A DNA stretch of 22,042 nt from an uncultured Gemmataceae bacterium. GTDB lineage: Bacteria; Planctomycetota; Planctomycetia; Gemmatales; Gemmataceae. The notes under the pieces are model-generated. The model was not told the DNA's origin and made no database searches. It worked only from the letters and a program-made list of their open reading frames with translations. The stretch covers positions 1 to 22,042 of the forward strand of contig CAKZUU010000297.1 of the NCBI GenBank assembly GCA_937922175.1, in the 5' to 3' direction. A program made the translations under genes and the position numbers. Shown in pieces: positions 14,791-22,042 of this stretch. Every line of letters starts with the position of its first letter. Within the stretch, counting starts at the first letter, position 1.

Positions 14791-15366
14791 CTACGGCTGG
14801 GGCTCACGCAACACCCGAACCGGGACGGGGCACTTTTCGGTCTTTTTAATCAGCTGACGCTCGAACCGCTCCAGAGCTTGCTCCGCCGAGGCTCGGTCCT
14901 GTTTAACGCCAATCAGCATCCAGCGATGCAACCGTGGATTTTTGACGATATGTTGGACGACCATGTCCGCCGCTTCGGTTTCCCCTTGGATGACGACCAA
15001 TCGCACGTTGATGTGGGTAATGGAATCCGAAGCGGCCAACTCAAAGAAAGGATTGGCCGTCGGCCAAAAGGGCAATGTCACCCAGCCGATAATACCTCCA
15101 AACACTCCCTTGACCAAATTAGCGATGACGCTCTCTTCAGCTTGGATCACCGCCAAGGCGTAGTACGAGCTTTGGTTTCCCGGGAGCTTTTTCATCACAA
15201 GTTTTCGAGCGGCCTTCAATTGCTCGTCTGTCAGTTGCCCGCGATCTTGAGATCGCCCCTCGGTCGCCCAAAATAGAACGACGGCCGCGGCAATTCGGCA
15301 AATGGCTCTTCGGGACATGTCGGAGGTCCTCGCCCTTCTCGCGGAAAACCGGCGGACACTCATCAT
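14791..15366 (-). CDS. Uncharacterised exported protein between the two modules
   Basis: I do not recognise this 191-residue protein. Its N-terminus is strongly basic (MMSVRRFSARRAR), followed by a hydrophobic stretch (AICRIAAAVVLFWAT) that looks like a signal peptide or anchor. A central hydrophobic stretch, GVFGGIIGWVTLPFWP, could be membrane-associated. The C-terminal half (SITHINVRLVVIQGETEAADMVVQ onward) resembles a small alpha/beta domain and ends in a charged helix. ATG 15366 is preferred because AAGGA lies 5 bases upstream; ATG 15318 (MSRRAICRIAAA) would give a more typical, shorter signal region. The gene is antisense to its neighbours and convergent with the first DUF1501 gene. It has no cysteine motif suggesting haem. 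Confidence 0.7.
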   Translation of the reverse strand: MMSVRRFSARRARTSDMSRRAICRIAAAVVLFWATEGRSQDRGQLTDEQLKAARKLVMKKLPGNQSSYYALAVIQAEESVIANLVKGVFGGIIGWVTLPFWPTANPFFELAASDSITHINVRLVVIQGETEAADMVVQHIVKNPRLHRWMLIGVKQDRASAEQALERFERQLIKKTEKCPVPVRVLREPQP

Positions 15367-15528
15367 GATTATCCTTCACCGGTTAAAATGCTTCAATTCA
15401 ATTTGTTGTCATTCTCCATCATGAGTTGACGAACCCAATCCCAAAGTTGCGAAGTTGCACTCGACTTGATGCACGACTACACTGGGCCAAAATGGCGTTT
15501 CCTCGTGTTTTTCACCCCAGGGGCAACC

Positions 15529-16440
15529 ATGCAGTTAGGGTTTGTCAGCGCGATTTTCCCCGATCTCTCCCTCCAGGAAGTGCTCGAATTCGCGGCGGCA
15601 GAAGGGTTTCGCTGCGTCGAGGTGATGTGTTGGCCGCCGGGGAAAGCTGATCGTCGATACGCCGGCGTGACGCATCTGGACGTGACCAACTTCGGTGAGA
15701 GCGAAGCGGCTCAGGTGCGGCGCTTGACCGACGCCCGCGGTATCTCCATCTCTGGCCTCGGCTATTACCCGAATCCACTGCACCCCGACCCCGAACACCG
15801 ACGCCGGGTCGTGGATCATCTCCTCAAGGTGATCGAAGCGGCGAGGAAGCTGGACGTCGGCGTGGTGAATACCTTCATCGGCCGCGACCATACCCTATCC
15901 GTCGAAGATAATTGGCCTTTGCTAATGGAAACCTGGAAGCCCATCGTGGATGCAGCCGAAAAAGCGAACATCCGCATTGGTATCGAAAACTGCCCGATGA
16001 TCTTCACCAACGACGAGTGGCCCGGGGGCAAAAATATCGCGACTTCACCGGCGATCTGGCGGCGCCTCTTCCATGATCTCAAAAGCGAGCACCTCGGTTT
16101 GAATATCGATCCTTCGCATTTGGTCTGGCTGCACATCGATGCCGCTCGCTGCTTGCGTGAGTTCGGCCCGCGGATCTTCCATGTCCACGCCAAGGACACC
16201 CGGATCGACGCGGACCAGCTCTACCAAGTCGGAATCATGGGACTCGGCTGGCACACCCCAAAATTGCCCGGATTGGGTGATGTCGATTGGACGCACTTCT
16301 TCAGTGCCCTGACGGACACGGGCTACAACGGCCCCGTCTGCATCGAAGTCGAGGATCGGGCGTATGAAAGATCCCTCGACGATCGAAAGCGATCGCTGCG
16401 TCAGAGTCGGGATTTTCTCAAGCAATTCGTCAGCGGATGA
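15529..16440 (+). CDS. Sugar phosphate isomerase/epimerase-like TIM-barrel protein
   Basis: The protein is a 303-residue member of the xylose isomerase-like TIM-barrel superfamily (AP endonuclease 2/IolE-type fold). With ATG 15529, GGGG (15520-15523) lies 5 bases upstream and the sequence begins directly with the first barrel strand (MQLGFVSAIFPD). Probable metal ligands are E153 (GIENCPM), D194 with H197 (NIDPSHL), H220 (HVHAKDTRID) and E273 or E275 (CIEVED). The exact substrate cannot be told; planctomycetes carry many paralogs acting on unusual sugars or inositols. There is no signal peptide, so it is cytoplasmic. A weak promoter-like pair, TTGCAC (15455-15460) and TACACT (15478-15483), precedes it. 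It lies 78 bases upstream of the second PSCyt module on the same strand, hinting at a linked carbohydrate role. Confidence 0.88.
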   Translation: MQLGFVSAIFPDLSLQEVLEFAAAEGFRCVEVMCWPPGKADRRYAGVTHLDVTNFGESEAAQVRRLTDARGISISGLGYYPNPLHPDPEHRRRVVDHLLKVIEAARKLDVGVVNTFIGRDHTLSVEDNWPLLMETWKPIVDAAEKANIRIGIENCPMIFTNDEWPGGKNIATSPAIWRRLFHDLKSEHLGLNIDPSHLVWLHIDAARCLREFGPRIFHVHAKDTRIDADQLYQVGIMGLGWHTPKLPGLGDVDWTHFFSALTDTGYNGPVCIEVEDRAYERSLDDRKRSLRQSRDFLKQFVSG

Positions 16441-16479
16441 CAGGAAATTCGTCAGCCAGGACGGAGCGCGTCGTGTAAA

Positions 16480-16500
16480 ATGACGCTGCCTTTTCGTCAT
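16480..16500 (+). other. Short perfect inverted repeat before module 2
   Basis: ATGACG (16480-16485) and CGTCAT (16495-16500) form a 6-pair repeat around a 9-base spacer ending in TTTT. It lies in the 78-base gap between the isomerase gene and the second PSCyt gene, 18 bases before the start codon. It could be a weak operator or mRNA hairpin; chance is not excluded. Confidence 0.3.
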
Positions 16501-16518
16501 CCCGCCTGAGGTTGGAGC

Positions 16519-18834
16519 ATGCCCCGAATCGTTGTCGCGATGGTGGCCGTGGGCCTGGTCGCAGGGGCCGAACCGGCTGTCGATTTCAATCGTGACGTTC
16601 GACCGATCCTCTCCGATAACTGCTTCAAGTGTCATGGGCCGGATGAAAACGAGCGCAAAGCGGAGTTGCGACTCGATCGGCGTGATTCTGCCATTGGTCA
16701 GGAAGTCATTCTGCCGGGCAAAAGTTCCGAGAGCGAATTGATCCGACGGATCACGGCAAAAGATCCAACACATCGGATGCCCCCACCCTCGACGGGCAAG
16801 CAACTCAGTCAAGCACAAATCGAGACATTGCGACGGTGGATCGATGAGGGAGCGGTGTATGCCAGACACTGGGCGTTCGTTCCGCCGAAGCGACCCGCGG
16901 GAGCTTCGATCGACGACTTCATCCGCCAACGACTTCGAGCCGCGGGGCTGAGCATGTCGCCCGAGGCGAGCCGCGAGCGGCTCATTCGTCGGCTGACTCT
17001 CGACCTGACCGGTCTGCCGCCCACCTTGGACGAAATCGATGACTTCCTTCGAGACAGCTCCCCGGACGCGTATGAAAAGCTCGTCGATCGTCTGCTCAAC
17101 TCTCCGCGCTACGGCGAGCGAATGGCCCTGGATTGGTTGGATGCCGCCCGATTTGCCGATACGCACGGTTATCACATCGACAGCGGACGTGACATGACTC
17201 GATGGCGCGATTGGGTCATCAACGCTTTCAATCGCAACATGCCGTTCGACCAGTTCACGGTCGAACAGTTGGCCGGCGATCTGCTTCCCAATGCCACGGT
17301 CGAACAGAAAATCGCAAGTGGATTCAACCGCAATCACATGATCAACTTTGAAGGCGGAGCCATTCCGGAAGAATACCACACGGCTTATATCGTCGATCGA
17401 GTCAACACGACGGCGACTGTGTGGTTGGGGTTGTCACTCGCTTGTGCCCAATGCCACGATCATAAGTATGATCCGTTCACCCAACGGGATTACTACCGGC
17501 TGTATGCTTTCTTCCATAACGTCCCCGAGAACGGATTGGACGGTGCCAAAGGCAATGCCGCCCCGTTGTTGCGATTTCCCTCGCCCGAGCAGCAAGCAGA
17601 GTTGGATCGGCTGAGCGAAGAGATCAAGCGATGGCAGTCGGCCGAGAGCTTCCCGCTCGTGGCGCATTGGGCCAAGTCCCAACGTGCCCTTGTCCAACAG
17701 CAACGAGACAAGCTCGAGCGACAAGTCCCCACTTCGATGGTCATGCAAGAGATGCCCAAACCGCGCGACACCTTCATCCTGATCCGCGGGGCCTACGACA
17801 AAAAGGGCGAGAAAGTCACTGCCGGCCTGCCCGAAGCCTTGGTCGAACCTCCCATCTCAACCGATCGACCGCTGAATCGACTCGATCTCGCGCACTGGAT
17901 CGTCTCAGAGGCGAATCCCCTGACGGCTCGAGTCATTGTCAATCGGTATTGGCAAATGTTCTTCGGCACAGGGTTGGTCAAAACCTCGGAAGATTTTGGA
18001 ACCCAGGGCGAGTTTCCCTCGCATCCCGAGTTGCTGGACTGGTTGGCGGTCACCTTCCGCGAGTCCGGCTGGAACGTGAAGCAACTTGTCAGGATGATCG
18101 TCATGTCGGCGACTTATCGCCAGGAATCTCACGTTCGGCCCGAGCATCTGCGACACGATCCGGAAAACCGACTGCTGGCGCGAGCCCCCCGACTTCGTCT
18201 TCAGGCGGAGTTCATCCGCGATCAAGCCCTTGCCGTCAGCGGATTGCTCAACGGCGAAATCGGTGGCAAAAGCGTTTTCCCTTATCAGCCTCCGGGCCTG
18301 TGGGAGGAGTTGATGTCCCGAGCCGACGGAGCGAATTGGACAGCGCAAACCTACACCCCCAGCCACGGGAAAGACCTCTACCGACGAACGATGTACACCT
18401 TCTGGAAACGGACATGCCCCCCTCCCACCCTCGCTACCTTCGATGCGCCGGACCGGGAGGTGTGCACGGTGCGTCGGCCGCGGACCAACACGCCCCTGCA
18501 AGCTCTTATCTTGATGAACGACCCAACTTACGTCGAGGCATCGCGCCAGCTCGCCGAACGACTGCTTCGTGAGACCGACTCGACCCCCGCACGCATCCAG
18601 CGGGCATTTCGGCTGTGCACGGGGCGGTTGCCGTCGGAACGGGAGGCCAGCATTCTCCAACAGTTATTAGACGATCGACGGTCCCGGTATCGCCTCGACC
18701 CCGAGGCCGCTCGCAAGCTATTGTCAGTCGGCGAATCGCCCCGTGACGAGACGTTCCCCGTCGATGAAGTAGCGGCATGGACCGCGTTGGCCAACGTCCT
18801 GTTGAACCTGGATGAGACCATCACTCGAAACTGA
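16519..18834 (+). CDS. Exported PSCyt1-DUF1549-DUF1553 cytochrome-like protein (module 2)
   Basis: This 771-residue paralog of the protein at 10785-13265 begins with a short signal peptide (about residues 1-18, cleaved near AGA/EP). The PSCyt1 haem motif is CFKCH (35-39), followed by HRMPPP and LRRWIDEGA. DUF1549 spans about 131-335, with LTGLPPTLDEIDDF, YGERMALDWLDAARFADTHGYH and a second haem motif, CAQCH, at 309-313. The linker (about 350-450) is shorter and less charged than in module 1. DUF1553 runs from about 455 to 765 (NPLTARVIVNRYWQMFFGTG, HPELLDWLA). GAGG and GGAG stretches lie within 12 bases of ATG 16519. The DUF1501 partner begins 50 bases downstream. The distinct linker and C-terminal details suggest a different subfamily, so this is not a recent duplication. 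Confidence 0.92.
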   Translation: MPRIVVAMVAVGLVAGAEPAVDFNRDVRPILSDNCFKCHGPDENERKAELRLDRRDSAIGQEVILPGKSSESELIRRITAKDPTHRMPPPSTGKQLSQAQIETLRRWIDEGAVYARHWAFVPPKRPAGASIDDFIRQRLRAAGLSMSPEASRERLIRRLTLDLTGLPPTLDEIDDFLRDSSPDAYEKLVDRLLNSPRYGERMALDWLDAARFADTHGYHIDSGRDMTRWRDWVINAFNRNMPFDQFTVEQLAGDLLPNATVEQKIASGFNRNHMINFEGGAIPEEYHTAYIVDRVNTTATVWLGLSLACAQCHDHKYDPFTQRDYYRLYAFFHNVPENGLDGAKGNAAPLLRFPSPEQQAELDRLSEEIKRWQSAESFPLVAHWAKSQRALVQQQRDKLERQVPTSMVMQEMPKPRDTFILIRGAYDKKGEKVTAGLPEALVEPPISTDRPLNRLDLAHWIVSEANPLTARVIVNRYWQMFFGTGLVKTSEDFGTQGEFPSHPELLDWLAVTFRESGWNVKQLVRMIVMSATYRQESHVRPEHLRHDPENRLLARAPRLRLQAEFIRDQALAVSGLLNGEIGGKSVFPYQPPGLWEELMSRADGANWTAQTYTPSHGKDLYRRTMYTFWKRTCPPPTLATFDAPDREVCTVRRPRTNTPLQALILMNDPTYVEASRQLAERLLRETDSTPARIQRAFRLCTGRLPSEREASILQQLLDDRRSRYRLDPEAARKLLSVGESPRDETFPVDEVAAWTALANVLLNLDETITRN

Positions 18835-18884
18835 TCCTGCTGCGACTGAGTGATCCACCGAGGGGAACGACTGGAGATTGCCTC

Positions 18885-20312
18885 ATGAATCCCGCGACTG
18901 AGTACGCCGCCTTGATGACCCGTCGGCATTTTTTCGGCCGATCAGCGATCGGTATCGGTATCGCAGCGTTAGCCACGCTGTTGAAGGGAGAGAGGTCGAT
19001 CGCCTCGCCGCATTTCGCTCCGCGGGCCAAGAGAGTCATCTACCTCTTCATGTCCGGTGGACCGTCGCACATCGACTTGTTCGACTACAAGCCGAAACTG
19101 ATCGAGCGGAATGGCACCGAACTACCCGACTCAGTACGCATGGGCCAACGCATCACGGGGATGACGGCGTATCAAGGCAAATTCCCGTGTGCCGCCTCGA
19201 TCTTCAAGTTTCGTCGGCATGGGCAGAGCGGCACGTGGGTCAGTGAGTTGCTCCCGAACATGGCGCGAGTCATCGACCAGTGTGCCGTCGTCAAATCAAT
19301 GCACACGGAAGCGATCAATCACGATCCCGCCACGACATACATCCAGACCGGCAGCCAACAGCCGGGCCGGCCCAGCCTCGGAGCTTGGCTCAGTTACGGC
19401 ATCGGCAGCGAATCGCAAAACCTACCGGCCTTCATCGTCATGATCTCGCAAGGTTCCGGGAACAAGACCGACCAGCCCATCTTTTCTCGCCTGTGGGGAG
19501 CGGGCTTCTTGCCGAGCCAGCATCAGGGCGTTCGTTTTCGCTCCGGGGCCGATCCGGTCTTATACCTCTCCAATCCTCCAGGCATCGATGCGTCGGATCG
19601 GCGGGTTATGCTGGACGCAGCGAGCCAATTGAATCAACTCGCCGCTCAGAGTTTCGGTGACCCCGAGATCAATACCCGGATCACCCAGTACGAGATGGCC
19701 TACCGCATGCAAGCGTCGGTTCCCGAATTGACGGACCTGTCCCGAGAGGACCGCCGAACGATCGAGATGTATGGCATCCGTGATGATGGCATCGATGGCG
19801 GATTTGCTCGTAACTGCCTCCTGGCTCGCCGCATGGTCGAGCGCGGCGTGCGCTTCGTCCAACTCATGCACCGCGGCTGGGACCAGCACAGCGACTTGCC
19901 CCGACAGATCCGCGGTCAATGCTCCGACGTCGACCAGCCGACCGCCGCTCTGATCACCGACTTGAAACAGCGCGGTCTGCTCGACGAGACGCTGGTGATC
20001 TGGGGTGGCGAGTTCGGACGAACCGTCTACAGTCAGGGCGCGTTGACCAAAGACAACTACGGCCGCGATCATCACGGCCGATGCTTCTCGATGGTGCTGG
20101 CGGGCGGCGGGATCAAGCCAGGGATCACCTACGGCGAGACGGACGATTATTGCTATAACATCGTGCGCGACCCGGTCCACATTCACGACTACAACGCGAC
20201 GATCTTGCACCTATTGGGGATCGACCATACGCGGTTGACTTACCGTTTCATGGGTCGAGATTTTCGCTTGACCGACGTGCATGGCGAGGTCGTTCATGGA
20301 TTGCTGGCCTGA
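18885..20312 (+). CDS. Tat-exported DUF1501 protein (module 2)
   Basis: This 475-residue DUF1501 protein is the partner of the PSCyt protein at 16519-18834. TRRHFFGRSAIGIGIAAL (12-29) is a twin-arginine signal; an in-frame ATG at 18915 would begin at MTRRHFF and is an equally sensible start, though the GGAG 10 bases before ATG 18885 favours the longer form. Conserved blocks are SGGPSHIDLFDYKP (from 57), LARRMVERGVRFVQL, WGGEFGRTVYSQG (from 373), GRDHH (393-397) and LAGGGIKPG. These match the alkaline-phosphatase-clan layout and the module 1 paralog. Function and substrate are not established. A GC-rich hairpin begins 9 bases after the stop. Confidence 0.92.
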   Translation: MNPATEYAALMTRRHFFGRSAIGIGIAALATLLKGERSIASPHFAPRAKRVIYLFMSGGPSHIDLFDYKPKLIERNGTELPDSVRMGQRITGMTAYQGKFPCAASIFKFRRHGQSGTWVSELLPNMARVIDQCAVVKSMHTEAINHDPATTYIQTGSQQPGRPSLGAWLSYGIGSESQNLPAFIVMISQGSGNKTDQPIFSRLWGAGFLPSQHQGVRFRSGADPVLYLSNPPGIDASDRRVMLDAASQLNQLAAQSFGDPEINTRITQYEMAYRMQASVPELTDLSREDRRTIEMYGIRDDGIDGGFARNCLLARRMVERGVRFVQLMHRGWDQHSDLPRQIRGQCSDVDQPTAALITDLKQRGLLDETLVIWGGEFGRTVYSQGALTKDNYGRDHHGRCFSMVLAGGGIKPGITYGETDDYCYNIVRDPVHIHDYNATILHLLGIDHTRLTYRFMGRDFRLTDVHGEVVHGLLA

Positions 20313-20320
20313 GGCGGAGT

Positions 20321-20342
20321 CGAGCGGAAGCCGACCCGCTCG
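20321..20342 (+). terminator. GC-rich hairpin after module 2, candidate terminator
   Basis: CGAGCGG (20321-20327) and CCGCTCG (20336-20342) form a perfect 7-pair stem with an 8-base loop, starting 9 bases after the DUF1501 stop. The following sequence is CTCCTCCTC rather than a T-run, so it may be Rho-dependent or a 3'-stabilising structure. Confidence 0.35.
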
Positions 20343-20432
20343 CTCCTCCTCACCGGCCCGGTCGAGGCGTCCGTCGGCTCGGGTCATTGCTCGTTTGAAC
20401 ATCTCCTGCAAACCCCGCGACGAGGTTTCGCG

Positions 20433-21230
20433 ATGTCCTTGGCTGGCCGTGTGGTCGCTTTGGCCGAAGGAAGACAACTCGAAGATCTGTCGCAACTTCT
20501 TGCGAAGGAGCAAGCTCAAGTCTGGCGCTGTCCCCTGATCGGCATCCATGACAATCCGGACGAAGCCCCGATCCGTTGCTGGTTGAACGATCTGATCTCC
20601 GGTCGGTTCCATCTGGTGATTCTGCTGACCGGCGAGGGGCTGCGACGGCTGACCGGATTCGCCGAACGTTGGAGCATGAAGGAGGCGATGGTCCGCGCCC
20701 TGGGCCACTCTCACATCTTGGTACGAGGACCCAAGCCCGTTCAGGCCCTCCGCGAGTTGCAATTGAGTCCCACTTGGATTTCGAGGAAACCCACGACCGC
20801 CGGAGTCATCGAAACGCTCCAATCAATTTCACTGGCAGGGACCGTGGTGGGGGTCCAGCTCTATGACCGGGCGAACGACGACCTGGTCCAATTTCTGACC
20901 CAAGCCGGTGCCGAGCCTGTGGCTGTCCTGCCTTATGTCTACGCTCCTGCTTCGGAAACGGAGCGAGTGGTCGACCTTCTGATCCAGATATCGGCGGGGA
21001 AAGTCGATGCCGTTATCTTTACGAGCGCTCCGCAGGTGGATCGTCTTTACGAGGTCATCGCGGAACGCCAACTTCAGGTCGATTGGTCGAAAACCCGTGT
21101 CGCAGCGGTCGGTCCCGTCGTCGCCGACGCCCTTCGTCGCCAAGGGGCACCCGTTCACGTCTGCCCCGAACAGGGGTTTCAAATGAAAAACCTGGTTCAT
21201 CAATTGCGCAATTCTTTCCGCATGAGTTAA
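20433..21230 (+). CDS. hemD: Uroporphyrinogen-III synthase
   Basis: HemD cyclises hydroxymethylbilane to uroporphyrinogen III in haem and corrin biosynthesis. The protein has 265 residues with the two-lobed pattern of the family: an N-lobe opening with RVVALAEGRQ and including FHLVILLTGEGLRRL (60-74), and the second-lobe segments DAVIFTSAPQVDRL and RVAAVGPVVADALRRQGAPVHV near the C-terminus. HemD sequences are poorly conserved, so the call rests on these segments and the length. The start is ATG 20433, with only a GAGG 6 bases before it as a ribosome-binding site. It follows a module carrying haem-binding proteins, but it is a housekeeping gene and the adjacency may be incidental. Confidence 0.85.
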   Translation: MSLAGRVVALAEGRQLEDLSQLLAKEQAQVWRCPLIGIHDNPDEAPIRCWLNDLISGRFHLVILLTGEGLRRLTGFAERWSMKEAMVRALGHSHILVRGPKPVQALRELQLSPTWISRKPTTAGVIETLQSISLAGTVVGVQLYDRANDDLVQFLTQAGAEPVAVLPYVYAPASETERVVDLLIQISAGKVDAVIFTSAPQVDRLYEVIAERQLQVDWSKTRVAAVGPVVADALRRQGAPVHVCPEQGFQMKNLVHQLRNSFRMS

Positions 21231-21261
21231 AGTTGGGTAGGCGTTCCCCTGCGCCATCATC

Positions 21262-21275
21262 GGGCCCTGCGGCCC
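21262..21275 (+). terminator. Short hairpin after hemD, weak candidate terminator
   Basis: GGGCC (21262-21266) and GGCCC (21271-21275) form a 5-pair GC stem with a 4-base loop, about 30 bases after the hemD stop. No T-run follows, so the evidence is limited. Confidence 0.25.
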
Positions 21276-21386
21276 TCTGCATCGACTCGTAGCGACGTCG
21301 ATTCGATACCTCTTCAGCGCATCCCGGGGAGGCACCCAAGGCATCCATGCCAACGATGATGCATCCACGGCGGCGAGGGATTGATC

Positions 21387-22042
21387 ATGACCGAGGCCAC
21401 ACGCATCTTATTCTGGGATTCGCCATCACATGATGGTCCGCGGATCCTCACGGCGCTGTCGAGCTATCCCGATCCCTTTCACTTGATCCGCGTCGGTAAC
21501 TCGCCGCAATTCAGGGCCGCTCTCGCCGATGCCCCTCATGTTGCGATCGTTCGATACGATACCCCCGGTCAGGACGCGACCCAGACCCTGACATGGTCAA
21601 GTCAGGCCTCGCCCCCAGTCCCGGTCATCTTCTTCGCCGACAAGGCGGAAGTCGTCGACGTCGTCGGGTTGTGGCAACGCGGAGCAGCGGATTTCCTTCT
21701 CCTGGACCATCTATCGCGCCTGCACGAATCCGTCCGCCGGGCGACAGAACAAACTCGTCAAAAGATGGCGCTGCAAAACTCGCTGGCTGTCTGCCGACGC
21801 TATCGCGAAGCCATTCGTGCGACGGGCCAAATCCTCTTCGAGTGGAACCCGACAACCGATCAGGTCACCTTCGTCGGCGATGTGGAGGGAATCACCGGTC
21901 GGAAACCGGAAGAGCTCAACGATAATCTTCAGCGATATTTTGACCTGGTACACCCGGATGACCGAGAGGGTTTTCTCCAGACGCTTCAAAAGGCTCGCGA
22001 AAGAGCCGAGACGTGTCATCACATTTATCGTCTGGTCCGGCC
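21387..22042 (+). CDS. Signalling protein: receiver-like domain plus PAS domain (3' end outside window)
   Basis: The frame is open from ATG 21387 to the window end, giving 218 visible residues. GAGGGA (21375-21380) precedes the start by 6 bases. Residues about 5-120 have the strand-helix rhythm of a response-regulator receiver (TRILFWDSPS, HVAIVRYDTPGQDA, VPVIFFADKAEV, LWQRGAADFLLLD). The usual phosphoacceptor Asp, switch Thr/Ser and Lys appear replaced by Arg, Ala and Leu, so it may be a pseudo-receiver. A short helical linker follows. Residues about 140-218 look like a PAS domain of the PAS_3 type (ILFEWNPTTDQVTFVGDVEGITG, LVHPDDREGFLQTL). The missing C-terminus probably holds a histidine kinase or GGDEF output domain, but this cannot be seen. 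Confidence 0.75.
   Translation, partial: MTEATRILFWDSPSHDGPRILTALSSYPDPFHLIRVGNSPQFRAALADAPHVAIVRYDTPGQDATQTLTWSSQASPPVPVIFFADKAEVVDVVGLWQRGAADFLLLDHLSRLHESVRRATEQTRQKMALQNSLAVCRRYREAIRATGQILFEWNPTTDQVTFVGDVEGITGRKPEELNDNLQRYFDLVHPDDREGFLQTLQKARERAETCHHIYRLVR

Noticed and set aside
16441..16518. TAAAAT near 16476 as -10 of module 2
   Set aside because: No acceptable -35 hexamer occurs at a normal distance; the nearest TTC-containing element is too far upstream.
16045..17379. Minus-strand open frame of 444 codons
   Set aside because: It is antisense to both the isomerase and the second PSCyt gene, each strongly supported by conserved motifs; long antisense frames are common in GC-rich genes.
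17631..18572. Plus-strand open frame of 313 codons inside the second PSCyt gene
   Set aside because: It is a shifted frame of the DUF1549/DUF1553 coding sequence, rich in Arg, Pro and Ser without motifs.
1..22042. CRISPR arrays, insertion sequences, attachment sites or phage genes
   Set aside because: I found no regularly spaced repeats, terminal inverted repeats around a transposase, or integrase genes, and both tRNA genes are intact without adjacent duplicated ends.

Overview
The window looks like chromosomal DNA from a planctomycete, most likely of the Gemmata lineage (inference). The base composition is GC-rich by eye. The strongest taxonomic signal is two copies of the planctomycete gene pair made of a PSCyt1/DUF1549 (PSCyt2)/DUF1553 (PSD1) protein followed by a DUF1501 protein. 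I see no transposase, integrase, phage gene or CRISPR array.

Layout. (1) Positions 2-2747 carry the end of a ribosomal-protein (spc-type) operon: 5'-truncated secY, adk with a short LID, and map, with a strong hairpin between secY and adk. (2) Positions 2837-4364 carry a MoxR-type AAA+ ATPase and an unrecognised 144-residue protein. (3) Positions 4442-4768 carry two convergent tRNA genes, His(GTG) and Gln(CTG), each with a recognisable promoter. (4) Positions 5001-6664 carry prfB, which needs a programmed +1 frameshift at CTT TGA C, and then tsaE for tRNA t6A formation. (5) Positions 6624-9221, minus strand, carry hom (homoserine dehydrogenase with an ACT domain) and an ApgM-like protein of the group proposed to replace homoserine kinase. 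(6) Positions 9519-10551 carry a DEDDh exonuclease, probably on a leaderless mRNA, and an ArsC-like CxxC protein. (7) Positions 10785-20312 carry two PSCyt/DUF1549/DUF1553 + DUF1501 modules on the plus strand. Between them lie an unrecognised exported protein on the minus strand and a sugar phosphate isomerase/epimerase-like TIM barrel. (8) Positions 20433-22042 carry hemD and the start of a signalling protein with a degenerate receiver-like domain and a PAS domain, cut by the window end.

How the genes work together. Regions 1, 3, 4 and 5 are housekeeping: protein export and maturation, nucleotide balance, tRNA, translation termination, and threonine synthesis from aspartate semialdehyde. Region 7 is the lineage-specific part. 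Each module joins an exported protein with two CxxCH haem motifs to a partner with a twin-arginine signal. This suggests an extracytoplasmic machine whose substrate is unknown.

The least explained items are a nested inverted repeat upstream of prfB, the duplicated exported module with the genes between its copies, and the orphan protein next to moxR.
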